Positions 1-7,214 of a stretch of DNA of 9,356 bases are shown one piece after another. A program made the position numbers and the translations under genes. How positions within the stretch are numbered: the stretch's first letter is position 1; each line of letters starts with the position of its first letter. Source of the stretch: SAR202 cluster bacterium (GTDB lineage: Bacteria; Chloroflexota; Dehalococcoidia; Lucifugimonadales; JASMAO01). Location: assembly GCA_030754315.1 (NCBI GenBank), contig JASMAO010000024.1, forward strand, positions 1 through 9,356. Direction: 5' to 3'. The notes under the pieces were generated by a model. The model worked only from the letters and a program-made list of their open reading frames with translations, was not told the origin of the DNA and made no database searches.

Positions 1-494
1 TTCCATCAAATGCCCTGATTGGGAAAGAGGGCCAGGGATTCTACCAGTTAGCGGAAGGCCTGCAGCGGGAGCGTTTAGTTGCAGCTATTCTGAGTGTGTC
101 AGCCTCACACCAAGCGGTGGATGACACCCAGCTATACCTTAGCCACAGAGAGGCCTTCGGTGCTCCTTTGTCGGACATGCAAGCCCTCCGGCATAAAGTT
201 GCCAACATGGCAACCCAAGTTGAAGCGGCCCGAAGACTGACCTACCACGCCATTGAGAAGTTCGTTTCCGGAAAGGAATGCGTCAAAGAAGTATCAATGG
301 CTAAGCTTTTCGCCACAGAAACTGCGAATCGAATAGCATATGATGCCGTTCAACTACACGGCGGATATGGCTATATTCGTGAACTACCGGTTGAACGATT
401 CGCCAGAGATTACAGACTCTGGACCATAGCAGCAGGCACTTCAGAAGTAATGCACGAAATCATTGCCAAACATATCTTCGCGTCGGACGAATAG
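1..494 (+). CDS. Acyl-CoA dehydrogenase, C-terminal part (5' end outside window)
   Basis: This is an FAD-dependent enzyme that introduces the alpha,beta double bond into an acyl-CoA in beta-oxidation or amino-acid/branched-acid catabolism, passing electrons to ETF. Reading frame 3 is open from the first base. The first full codon is at 3, and an internal GTG at 96 is not the real start because conserved family sequence precedes it. About 163 residues are present, covering the end of the middle beta-domain and the C-terminal helical domain. Visible motifs are GKEGQGF, RERLVAA, HREAFGAPL, a QLHGGYGYI segment and AAGTSEV near the C-terminus. The medium-chain catalytic Glu (the Y-E-G-T position) is Ala here. 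A Glu in RERLVAA (bases 69-71) aligns with the catalytic base of isovaleryl- and long-chain acyl-CoA dehydrogenases. Family assignment is firm, but the substrate is unknown. It ends TAG and converges on the Tal-Pgi gene. Confidence 0.95.
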   Translation, partial: PSNALIGKEGQGFYQLAEGLQRERLVAAILSVSASHQAVDDTQLYLSHREAFGAPLSDMQALRHKVANMATQVEAARRLTYHAIEKFVSGKECVKEVSMAKLFATETANRIAYDAVQLHGGYGYIRELPVERFARDYRLWTIAAGTSEVMHEIIAKHIFASDE

Positions 495-669
495 AGCTGA
501 TGATCGGAAGTTAGATTAGAGTCAATAGCTTCGAGTCACGATCGCTAAATATCGACGACCAAACTCTTGAATCTGTCTCAGATTGCTTAGACAACCTACT
601 GATCAACACTATGATGACAGAACTAAACCCAGTGTATACCAACCCAATTAGTGGCCCAGAGTTAGTGTA
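495..669. other. Convergent intergenic gap
   Basis: This 175-base gap lies between the 3' ends of the acyl-CoA dehydrogenase gene and the Tal-Pgi gene. I see no open frame worth calling and no stable hairpin followed by a T tract, so termination of either gene is not evident from sequence. It may be Rho-dependent. Confidence 0.6.
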
Positions 670-3387
670 TCAATCTATCTCGATGCCGTATATGGCCTCA
701 ATGGCGTCCTGACCGAGTTCGATTTGGCAAACGCGATGGCCTAAGCGCTGGTGCACCTGTAAATCACCCGTCATTTGAGCCTGAGTGAGAGTGTCAAAAG
801 AGCAACTCTCTCCAGGAATGGTGACGGCTCCAACAAGGGGAGTTGTGATCATTATGAAAACACCGGTGCGTGGACCACCTTTGTGAAACTGCCCTGTGGA
901 ATGCAAATACCTCGGTCCGTATCCTACAGTAGTTGCTATGCCATATCGGTTAGTTATCCTTGTCCGCAGATCCGTCAAAGCCGCGCCAACTTCCTGCGTT
1001 TCGTCTACATAAGCGAGAATTGCCACATAGTCATTAGCTTTGGTTGCAGCCAGGAGGGTGGCAACATCTTCGGCTGACTTTGCGTCAGGGAGGCAACCCG
1101 TTGCTTCGTAGGTTTTCAGAATGTGTGCTGTTTCTTCTTTCGACTGCTGCACGTTAGGTTGATCAAATGGCTGGATTGTTAACATAGAGCCCACCACCGC
1201 TGTCGAGAACTGCCACCTAAAGAATTCTGCGCCGATGTCGTACCTATCTTTAATATCAATGCGAACGGTAGGGTGTCCTAATTTTTGTAATTCATTGATA
1301 GCCACATCCGTTGCATCGTTATCATCGCCGACCAGCCTTAGGTAAACGAAGAGTCTATCCCTACCGTAATCAACCGCTTCCAGAATCGATTCGTTTATTA
1401 CAGGAAGAATACCGGCACAATCCTTACCAGTGCTCTCAGCAATAAGTTGTTCTACCCAAGGGCCAAAAGCTGCTATGGCACCAGAGGTCAAAAAGGTCAA
1501 TTTGTCTTGGCCAGCACGAGCCAGAGTTCCTATCGCCGCTGATAACCAAACCGCTGAATTGTTTTCATTCTCAGAACATCGTCGCTGCATTCGAATAGCC
1601 CGACGAAGAAGTAGCTCGATATCGACACCAGTAATAGCGGCAGGCACCAATCCGAAGTGCGACAATACAGAGTATCGACCTCCGAAGTCCACATTAGTCT
1701 CAAATATCCTCCGGAATCCTTCAGAATGGGCCATTCTAGCCAAAGGACTACCGCGCTCAGTTATGGCAACAAAATGGTCACCTGAATTAACTCTTCCCAC
1801 AGACTTCTCAACCAAATCCCGGAAGTACCTATACATCATGAGTGTCTCTTTGGTGGTACCCGATTTCGATGAGACTAGGTACAGTGTACGAGAAGGATCA
1901 CTGGATTCTGCGGCCTTTCTAATCACATTAGGATATGTGGAATCCAGTATGGTCAGTTCCGGATACCCGGTTTTCGTACCAAAAATATCTCTCAATACCC
2001 TTGGTCCCAGACTGCTTCCTCCCATACCCAAAAGCATCACTTTCGTGTAATCTGCGTCTTTAATTTCCTCAACAAAACTCTGGATATGTCCCAAAGACAA
2101 GGCCATATCTTCGGCAATAGTGAGCCAGCCTAGCCTATTATCAATGTCTGTAGCATCGTCGCTCCAAACGGTGTGATCTAGACTCCAAATCCTTGAAGCA
2201 ATGTTGCGATCAAGAAGTTCCACAAACGTTTCATCGACAGCATTGGCCTGAACGCCCAAACCCAAAGCGACACGGTGTTTTTCTGCATCACTCATGATTG
2301 ATGATTTCTCAGCAATGTTTCCAAGTAAGCTGTTGAATGAGTCTGTAAACGCATTGACTCCATTAACCAGTAATTCTGATGTGATCTTGTCCATACTGAT
2401 ACCGGCAAATTCAAGAGTTTTGATGGCATTGGTAGCATCTTCCACACCATGCTCAAGCGTTGCTTCAACGGAACCATGTTCCAGAAAAGCTGTCAGTGTA
2501 GCCTCTGGCATAGTATTGACTGTGTCTGGCCCAATCAGTGATTCGACATAGAGTACATCGCTATACTCTGGATTCTTAGTACCCGTGCTGGCCCACAAAG
2601 GTCGTTGTACTTTAGCACCCATAGAATGTAACAACCCGAACCGTTCATCCCCAAACTTAGCCTTAAACGCTTGGTAAGCCAACTGAGCATTAGATACCGC
2701 AGCCATCCCATAAAGTGCAGCGAGTCGTTTATCTTCATGCTTCTCGATTAATTCGTCTACCACTGTGTCTAAACGGCTGACAAAAAATGATGCTACTGAG
2801 GCTGATTTTGTAACGTCACCTCCATTTCGTGCCAAATCTTCGAGACCGGCAATGTACGCCTCCATCACATCCGCATAAGCGTTCAAAGAAAAGATCAGAG
2901 TGACATTGATATTGATGCCCTGCCCTATTAATGTTCTGATGGCAGGAATACCTTCACGAGTCGCCGGGACTTTAACCAATACATTCGGTCTGTTAAGCGT
3001 CCCGTATAGACGCGTTGCCTCTTCCACCGTGCCATCGGTATCTTGAGCAAGCAGTGGGCTGACTTCTAAACTTGCATATCCGTCAATACCATTCGTGGTT
3101 TCGTACACTGGACGTAAGATATCAGCGGCATTCTGTATATCTTCTACAGTGAGAGCTTCGTACGATTCCACAACTCCCATCTCCTCAGATACTAGTGCTG
3201 AGAGCGTTTCGTCGTAGTCGGCACTGCCAGTTATGGCTTTTTCAAATATCGTAGGATTCGACGTGATGCCAGTTATTCCTATGTCTACCAAGCGCTGCAA
3301 CTCACCTGATGAAATCATGCTACGCCGCATGTTGTCATACCAAATAGATTGCCCTAAGCGTTGGGTTTCATGGATAGCATTAGGCAT
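670..3387 (-). CDS. tal-pgi: Bifunctional transaldolase / glucose-6-phosphate isomerase (Tal-Pgi fusion)
   Basis: This is a cytosolic fusion protein of 905 residues. The N-terminal half (about 1-360) is transaldolase, which moves dihydroxyacetone units between sugar phosphates in the non-oxidative pentose phosphate pathway. It shows GITSNPTIFEKAI (40-52), VLVKVPAT with the Schiff-base Lys at 139, and NVTLIFS (161-167). The C-terminal half (about 370-905) is glucose-6-phosphate isomerase, interconverting glucose-6-P and fructose-6-P. It shows GMGGSSLGP (454-462), the sugar-phosphate loop SSKSGTT (506-512), FGGRYSVLS (568-576), the catalytic Glu in AESTGK (Glu651), FDQPNVQQSK (741-750, Lys750), and HSTGQFHKGG (829-838), which is typical of the fused subfamily. 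The size matches known Tal-Pgi fusions of about 900-950 residues. The ATG start has GGAGA (3394-3398) six bases upstream. All catalytic landmarks look intact. No other pentose-phosphate gene is adjacent. Confidence 0.96.
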   Translation of the reverse strand: MPNAIHETQRLGQSIWYDNMRRSMISSGELQRLVDIGITGITSNPTIFEKAITGSADYDETLSALVSEEMGVVESYEALTVEDIQNAADILRPVYETTNGIDGYASLEVSPLLAQDTDGTVEEATRLYGTLNRPNVLVKVPATREGIPAIRTLIGQGININVTLIFSLNAYADVMEAYIAGLEDLARNGGDVTKSASVASFFVSRLDTVVDELIEKHEDKRLAALYGMAAVSNAQLAYQAFKAKFGDERFGLLHSMGAKVQRPLWASTGTKNPEYSDVLYVESLIGPDTVNTMPEATLTAFLEHGSVEATLEHGVEDATNAIKTLEFAGISMDKITSELLVNGVNAFTDSFNSLLGNIAEKSSIMSDAEKHRVALGLGVQANAVDETFVELLDRNIASRIWSLDHTVWSDDATDIDNRLGWLTIAEDMALSLGHIQSFVEEIKDADYTKVMLLGMGGSSLGPRVLRDIFGTKTGYPELTILDSTYPNVIRKAAESSDPSRTLYLVSSKSGTTKETLMMYRYFRDLVEKSVGRVNSGDHFVAITERGSPLARMAHSEGFRRIFETNVDFGGRYSVLSHFGLVPAAITGVDIELLLRRAIRMQRRCSENENNSAVWLSAAIGTLARAGQDKLTFLTSGAIAAFGPWVEQLIAESTGKDCAGILPVINESILEAVDYGRDRLFVYLRLVGDDNDATDVAINELQKLGHPTVRIDIKDRYDIGAEFFRWQFSTAVVGSMLTIQPFDQPNVQQSKEETAHILKTYEATGCLPDAKSAEDVATLLAATKANDYVAILAYVDETQEVGAALTDLRTRITNRYGIATTVGYGPRYLHSTGQFHKGGPRTGVFIMITTPLVGAVTIPGESCSFDTLTQAQMTGDLQVHQRLGHRVCQIELGQDAIEAIYGIEID

Positions 3388-3713
3388 TAATAGTCTCCAT
3401 CATTAAGGGTAAACACGCCCAAAAACTCCTAGTTGGATCCATCAACCAAGCGATTTCCCTACTGCTGTCAACAATAGTATCGTCTTTTCCAGTTTACGTA
3501 TCTATCTTTCGAAGGTTCTGCAGAAGTCAGAATTCTGGGGTTTTTGGGTAAACTCGGTAGGATTATACCGTGGGCGAAGCATAACACTAGCCCGCACCAT
3601 ACCTAGAACACCTGCAACAGATTCAGGCCATGTGAAAAGAATGTACCTCAATTTGCCAAAAATATTAGATGGGACCCAGATTTTGTTCCAGCGAGCGTTC
3701 TATGCCCCTGGAT
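3388..3713. other. 326-base intergenic region upstream of tal-pgi
   Basis: No gene is supported here; the short plus-strand frame at 3632-3817 mostly overlaps the dioxygenase gene and matches nothing known. Reading on the minus strand toward tal-pgi, there is a TATAAT (3562-3567) without a good -35 box and a TTGACA (3466-3471) without a good -10 box, so no complete promoter can be named. The region holds two adjoining 10-base palindromes (3516-3537), a direct GGGTAAAC repeat (3407-3414 and 3546-3553) and an inverted CCCAAAAAC / GTTTTTGGG pair (3418-3426 and 3540-3548). It probably carries the tal-pgi promoter and the end of the dioxygenase transcript. Confidence 0.6.
3516..3537. repeat. Pair of 10-base palindromes
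   Basis: TTCTGCAGAA (3516-3525) and CAGAATTCTG (3528-3537) are each perfect palindromes separated by GT, and both are built from the same five-base word and its complement. They lie about 130-150 bases upstream of the tal-pgi start codon. They could be operator sites or a chance arrangement. The link to regulation is inference. Confidence 0.4.
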
Positions 3714-4574
3714 TCAACCACGACTCGGTTCTTCCATTTCGGCCCGTTTTTTACGCGCCAGTTCAGCCATATGCCCATCATTGGCCATTCTCTGCTCTAG
3801 ATGCACCATTCGTTTAGGGTTGGCCGTGCGAACAATGGCCTCACCATAGTTACGATCAATCCAGAATCTTGTCTCAGTTGCCATTGCAGTCCTGAGTTCA
3901 TCAAGATTATCTTCACTATAACGCTCCTCAAAGTTCAGTGTGAACATCCTTCTACGAGTGCCACCACCCCAAGAGCTATGCTTTATACAGTGATTGAACA
4001 TCACAAGGTCGCCGGGATGGCTTTCCAAGGCAACTGATGGTACATCGCTAGGCGAAATCCCCCAGAGTTCTTCACTGCTGCTTTGAGTTCCACCAGTAAT
4101 TTGACCACTACGAACCTCTTCAAGGGTGTGAGCAAATCCATCCCCATAAATATGACTGCCAGGAATGACTCTAAGGCACCCTGAATCTTTGTCCACAGGA
4201 TCCAAGTAAAATGCCATTTTTAGAGAGATAATACTTTTTTCTTTGTAGCCATCTGAGTGCCACGGGGTGTCTCCAACATAGTAATTGCCATCACTGCCTG
4301 AATAGTTGTAATCATTACCAAGTAGTGACGTTATGACCCCGTCTATCCTATGGTCATCGATCAGACTGCTCAGGTATTCGTCTTGATCAATAAATTGGAT
4401 CAGCGCCGAGCGACGCTGGTTATCATGGGGTTTGCCATAGTGGCCACCTCCATTTGTGGTCCACACTTGCTCGAACGATTCCGTGATTCTGTCGATGTGA
4501 TCTGCGAATAGGCCAGGGAAAGCCAGATAACCAAATGTGTTAAAAAAATTGACCTGTTGTTGAGTTAATTCCAT
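3714..4574 (-). CDS. Phytanoyl-CoA dioxygenase (PhyH) family protein
   Basis: This is a 286-residue Fe(II)/2-oxoglutarate-dependent oxygenase of the PhyH family, probably cytosolic, which would hydroxylate an organic substrate while converting 2-oxoglutarate to succinate and CO2. The N-terminus (LTQQQVNFFNTFGYLAFPGLF) is typical of the family. The iron-binding facial triad is His106 and Asp108 in WHSDG plus His199 in IKHSS. GCLRVIPGSH (132-141) and the Arg cluster at 207-209 before MFTLNF (the likely 2-oxoglutarate-binding Arg) are also present. The ATG start has a strong GGAGGG (4583-4588) eight bases upstream. It lies 175 bases downstream of the 3-hydroxyacyl-CoA dehydrogenase gene on the same strand and has a plausible promoter of its own. 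The true substrate cannot be read from sequence: the family covers phytanoyl-CoA, ectoine, quorum signals, halogenated substrates and others. No diagnostic ectoine hydroxylase motif was recognised. Confidence 0.93.
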   Translation of the reverse strand: MELTQQQVNFFNTFGYLAFPGLFADHIDRITESFEQVWTTNGGGHYGKPHDNQRRSALIQFIDQDEYLSSLIDDHRIDGVITSLLGNDYNYSGSDGNYYVGDTPWHSDGYKEKSIISLKMAFYLDPVDKDSGCLRVIPGSHIYGDGFAHTLEEVRSGQITGGTQSSSEELWGISPSDVPSVALESHPGDLVMFNHCIKHSSWGGGTRRRMFTLNFEERYSEDNLDELRTAMATETRFWIDRNYGEAIVRTANPKRMVHLEQRMANDGHMAELARKKRAEMEEPSRG

Positions 4575-4615
4575 GCTCGGGTCCCTCCATGTAGTACCGG
4601 AATTATTTAAATTGG

Positions 4616-4644
4616 AGTTTAATCTTGTACCTTACACGGGTCAA
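4616..4644 (-). promoter_or_regulatory. Candidate sigma-70-type promoter of the PhyH-family gene
   Basis: On the minus strand, TTGACC (4639-4644, five of six to consensus) is followed after exactly 17 bases by TAAACT (4616-4621, four of six). The -10 box ends 41 bases before the ATG, which would give a leader of roughly 35 bases containing the GGAGGG ribosome-binding site. It suggests the dioxygenase gene can be transcribed separately from its upstream neighbour. Confidence 0.4.
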
Positions 4645-4749
4645 TATGGAAAAACCCGGAAAGAATACCAAAAGACAGGAAACGACATTGCCAAATTACG
4701 GACCCACCGGAATTGGACAATTGTTTGAGGATTCCTTCCAATCGAGGCA

Positions 4750-5706
4750 TCAGAGCGAATGGAAATCCTGCCATGACTCAATTGTGACAAGCGCCCTGGC
4801 CACCCTTTGCTGCAATTCTTCTACGGACTCTGGAGCCCACTCGTAGAACCCTTTTCCAGACTTGGCGCCAACATCGCCAGAAGCAACTTTTTCCAAAAGA
4901 ACGCGTGGCACTTCCTTTTCTGTAGAGAGATGAGGGAAAATATGGCGCCCTATTTCTGAAGCGAGATCTAGTCCAGCTAATTCAAACACCTCAAAAACAC
5001 CAGCTACAGACCACCTTCGACCAATACTACTCTTGATGCCAAAATCAACGTCTTGTGGTGTAGCCACTCCGTTTTCTACTAGCCATAACGCTTCTCTAAA
5101 CAGTGCTAGTTGAAGACGATTCAGTATGAATCCAGGAACCTCTTTCTGAGCAACAATGGGACGCTTTCCTAATTTTGCATAAAAATCGCATACCTTCGAT
5201 ATGGTTTCATCAGAGGTATATTGCGTTCGAACCAATTCTACTGTTGGTATCAAAAATGGAGGGTTGGCATAATGAGTGACCAGAACCTTGTCAGGCCGTT
5301 CGGAATCCAGCGCGAATTTACTTGGCATAATTCCAGAGGTATTACTGGCCAGAATTGCTGCACGCGGTGCAATACGACCTAATTCCTGAAAAACACGCCT
5401 CTTCAATTCGACATTTTCATACACAGACTCTACGACAAGATCGACATCAGCTAAAGAGTCACTCAGTACTGAGGACAACGTTACCTTCTCTAGAACTTCT
5501 TTACTCTCATCTTGCTTTAAAACGCCAATCTTAATCAGCCTCTGGACGCTACTTTGGAGCATAGCGAATCCACGCTTCAGGCTATTTTCGGTCCTTGAAT
5601 GTAGCCGAACATTGTATCCTGAAAGGGCAAAATCTAAGGCGATACCATGCCCCATAAGACCAGCACCGATCACTGCAACATTCCGAATATCTGATCCACC
5701 TACCAT
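4750..5706 (-). CDS. 3-hydroxyacyl-CoA dehydrogenase family protein
   Basis: This 318-residue enzyme would oxidise a 3-hydroxyacyl-CoA, or a related beta-hydroxy acid, to the 3-keto form. The nucleotide-binding Rossmann domain begins at once with VAVIGAGLMGHG (GAGLMG at 14-19). Catalytic landmarks are SNTSG (Ser121, Asn122), the His145/Glu157 pair in HYANPP and TVELV, and Asn196 in PGFILNR. The C-terminal domain shows VFEVFELAGLD and the family hallmark GAKSGKGFYEW (280-290). The frame is open farther upstream (to an ATG at 5806-5808), but the ATG at 5704-5706 is preferred: GGAGG lies six bases upstream and the protein then starts just ahead of the conserved fold. At the end of the second strand, Ser37-Arg38 replaces the usual Asp, hinting at NADP(H). 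Length resembles short single-domain members, including lambda-crystallin/L-gulonate dehydrogenase, so a non-CoA substrate is possible. Confidence 0.93.
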   Translation of the reverse strand: MVGGSDIRNVAVIGAGLMGHGIALDFALSGYNVRLHSRTENSLKRGFAMLQSSVQRLIKIGVLKQDESKEVLEKVTLSSVLSDSLADVDLVVESVYENVELKRRVFQELGRIAPRAAILASNTSGIMPSKFALDSERPDKVLVTHYANPPFLIPTVELVRTQYTSDETISKVCDFYAKLGKRPIVAQKEVPGFILNRLQLALFREALWLVENGVATPQDVDFGIKSSIGRRWSVAGVFEVFELAGLDLASEIGRHIFPHLSTEKEVPRVLLEKVASGDVGAKSGKGFYEWAPESVEELQQRVARALVTIESWQDFHSL

Positions 5707-5712
5707 GATTCG

Positions 5713-5717
5713 CCTCC
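5713..5717 (-). promoter_or_regulatory. Ribosome-binding site fixing the hydroxyacyl-CoA dehydrogenase start
   Basis: GGAGG on the minus strand (within a longer GGGGAGG run, 5713-5719) lies six bases upstream of the ATG at 5704-5706. It supports this start over the upstream in-frame ATG at 5806-5808, which would add 34 residues unlike anything in the family. Confidence 0.75.
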
Positions 5718-5780
5718 CCAGTAGTACGCACAAATCTCCGATGTATTTCTTCTGCAATTTTCTCTTCAGTCCGATAATAT

Positions 5781-5795
5781 AGACTTGTAAAGTCT
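5781..5795. repeat. Perfect inverted repeat, likely operator
   Basis: AGACTT-GTA-AAGTCT is a perfect 6-3-6 dyad. It abuts TATATT on the minus strand, so it would sit between the -35 and -10 boxes of the hydroxyacyl-CoA dehydrogenase promoter, about 75-90 bases upstream of its start codon. That is a usual place for a repressor site. No regulator gene is in the window, and the binding protein is unknown. Confidence 0.45.
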
Positions 5796-6044
5796 TGTAG
5801 GTAATCAAACCCAGCTAGATAGACATGAATTAGGTTGACATTAGAAGGCCTTCCAATTATCGTCATACACTTAGGAGTCCGATAGACAGTAAGAAATCAG
5901 GAACACCCATTGAACATACACTTCCTGAAGACGTCTGGGCGGTCGGTTGAGAACCTGCTTTATAGTGCCTCCCTGTTGGTCAATTTCGAAATAACCATCA
6001 AGTACGGGTAGCAGAAGTAAGATAAAAAAGTTAAGGAGAGTCTC

Positions 6045-7187
6045 ATGGCCACGGCGAAAAAAGATCCGGTTTTGGTTATACTTCAATTGAGTGGTGGAAA
6101 CGACTACTTGAACACGGTCGTTCCACACAGCAACCCCCTCTACGCTGATAACAGGACCAATCTACAAGTTCCCGAGGACGACGTCCTGAAGTTGAACGAC
6201 GATATCGGGTTTAACCCAACAATGGCCCCGATCAAAGAGATGTGGGACAGAGGGAACGTGGCAATACTCCACGGCGTTGGCTGGGAAGGTTCCAACAGAT
6301 CCCACTTCCGATGCATGGATATCTGGCACACGATCGATACCGAAAAGATTGGCGAAGAAGGGTGGTTAGGCAGGGCTATTAGGCAGCTCGATCCGAAAGG
6401 TGAGAACCCCGTGACTGCCGTCAATGTAGGGCAAGGCCTACCGAGGGCACTGGTCGCTCCCGGCGCCTCAGTCGCATCTGTTGCAGACCTTAATTCATAT
6501 GGCATGCTCACGGCAATTGAGGAGAAGGACAAACGTGACCGAATGTTGGAAAGGTTCAAAAAAATGTACGCTCCTGCGCTGGGTCAGGGACCTGTCATGG
6601 ACTACTTAGGACAAACGGGTCTAGATGCCCTAAGAGGAGCTGACATGCTCAAAACCGCCCCTCAAATGTACGACTCCCAGGTGGAACACTCAAACTCTCC
6701 ACTTGCCAAAAAGATGAAGGATATCTCGATGATCCATCAGGCTGGGCTGGGTACCAGGATCCTATACACAGAGCATGGTGGATATGACACCCATGCTAGT
6801 CAAGCGACAGCTCACCCCAAGTTGTGGAACGAAGTTTCTACATCCATTCAAGACTTTTGGGATGACCTCAGAGAGAATGATGCGGACGAAAACGTCGTCA
6901 TGTTTATTTTCACCGAATTCGGTCGTCGGGTTAAGGAAAACGGCACCGGTACTGACCATGGTGCTGGAGGAGTCGCCTTCGCGATTGGCCCAAGAGTCAG
7001 TGGTGGTATTTATGGCGAATATCCTTCTATCAAGCCCGAAGAATTAGTGGAAGGCGATCTAAAACCGTCAATGGACTTCCGTCAGGCCTACACAACCCTA
7101 CTCGAGGATCATATGAAGCTTGATCCGATATCTATAGTCGACGGCACATACGAAAAACCCCAATTCATAAAAACTAACGGTACATAA
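6045..7187 (+). CDS. DUF1501 family protein, no export signal
   Basis: This 380-residue protein belongs to DUF1501, a family of unknown function in the alkaline-phosphatase-like superfamily. Landmarks in order are QLSGGNDYLNTVVP (14-27; family usual GGNDGLNTVVP), NRSHF (84-88), HGGYDTH (244-250), FTEFGRR (289-295) and GTDHGAGG (302-309). The conserved Asp and His residues are candidate metal or catalytic ligands by analogy with the superfamily; this is inference. Many DUF1501 proteins begin with a twin-arginine signal, but this one starts directly with MATAKKDPVLVILQLSGGND, so it is probably cytosolic. The start is well supported by AAGGAGA at 6033-6039. DUF1501 genes often neighbour a DUF1800 gene; none is present here. 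It is transcribed divergently from the hydroxyacyl-CoA dehydrogenase gene and followed by a strong terminator, so it looks monocistronic. Confidence 0.9.
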   Translation: MATAKKDPVLVILQLSGGNDYLNTVVPHSNPLYADNRTNLQVPEDDVLKLNDDIGFNPTMAPIKEMWDRGNVAILHGVGWEGSNRSHFRCMDIWHTIDTEKIGEEGWLGRAIRQLDPKGENPVTAVNVGQGLPRALVAPGASVASVADLNSYGMLTAIEEKDKRDRMLERFKKMYAPALGQGPVMDYLGQTGLDALRGADMLKTAPQMYDSQVEHSNSPLAKKMKDISMIHQAGLGTRILYTEHGGYDTHASQATAHPKLWNEVSTSIQDFWDDLRENDADENVVMFIFTEFGRRVKENGTGTDHGAGGVAFAIGPRVSGGIYGEYPSIKPEELVEGDLKPSMDFRQAYTTLLEDHMKLDPISIVDGTYEKPQFIKTNGT

Positions 7188-7214
7188 ACCCCGGGAGTAA
7201 CCGAGTTAATAGTC

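Larger units (their letters stand above)
5707..6044. other. Divergent promoter region between hydroxyacyl-CoA dehydrogenase and DUF1501 genes
   Basis: This 338-base non-coding stretch separates two divergently transcribed genes. On the minus side it holds TATATT (5775-5780), a candidate -10 box, immediately beside a perfect 6-3-6 inverted repeat. On the plus side TATAGT (5961-5966) is a possible -10 box without a recognisable -35 partner, and AAGGAGA (6033-6039) is the ribosome-binding site of the DUF1501 gene. Short overlapping open frames here have no family resemblance and are not called. Confidence 0.55.

Noticed and set aside
1430..2050. 206-residue plus-strand open frame
   Set aside because: It lies wholly antisense within the tal-pgi gene and its translation shows no family motif, so it is a shadow of the coding strand.
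2293..2295. Internal start (Met365) producing a separate glucose-6-phosphate isomerase
   Set aside because: The Met sits in the linker between the two enzymes, but no ribosome-binding site precedes it.
3466..3471. Perfect TTGACA on the minus strand upstream of tal-pgi as a promoter
   Set aside because: No sequence resembling a -10 box occurs 16-19 bases downstream, so it cannot be called as a promoter from sequence alone.
3562..3567. Perfect TATAAT on the minus strand upstream of tal-pgi
   Set aside because: No -35 match at normal spacing. It may be used with an activator, but the evidence is too thin for a promoter call.
3632..3817. 61-residue plus-strand open frame partly in the intergenic gap
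   Set aside because: It overlaps the dioxygenase gene in antisense, has no ribosome-binding site that I can see, and shows no recognisable composition or motif.
5707..5808. N-terminal 34-residue extension of the hydroxyacyl-CoA dehydrogenase
   Set aside because: The extension has no family similarity, lies over the putative -10 box and inverted repeat, and the ATG at 5706 has a much better ribosome-binding site just before the conserved Rossmann start.
6140..6559. 139-residue minus-strand open frame
   Set aside because: It is antisense inside the well-supported DUF1501 gene; low-complexity Ser/Pro content is typical of a shadow frame.
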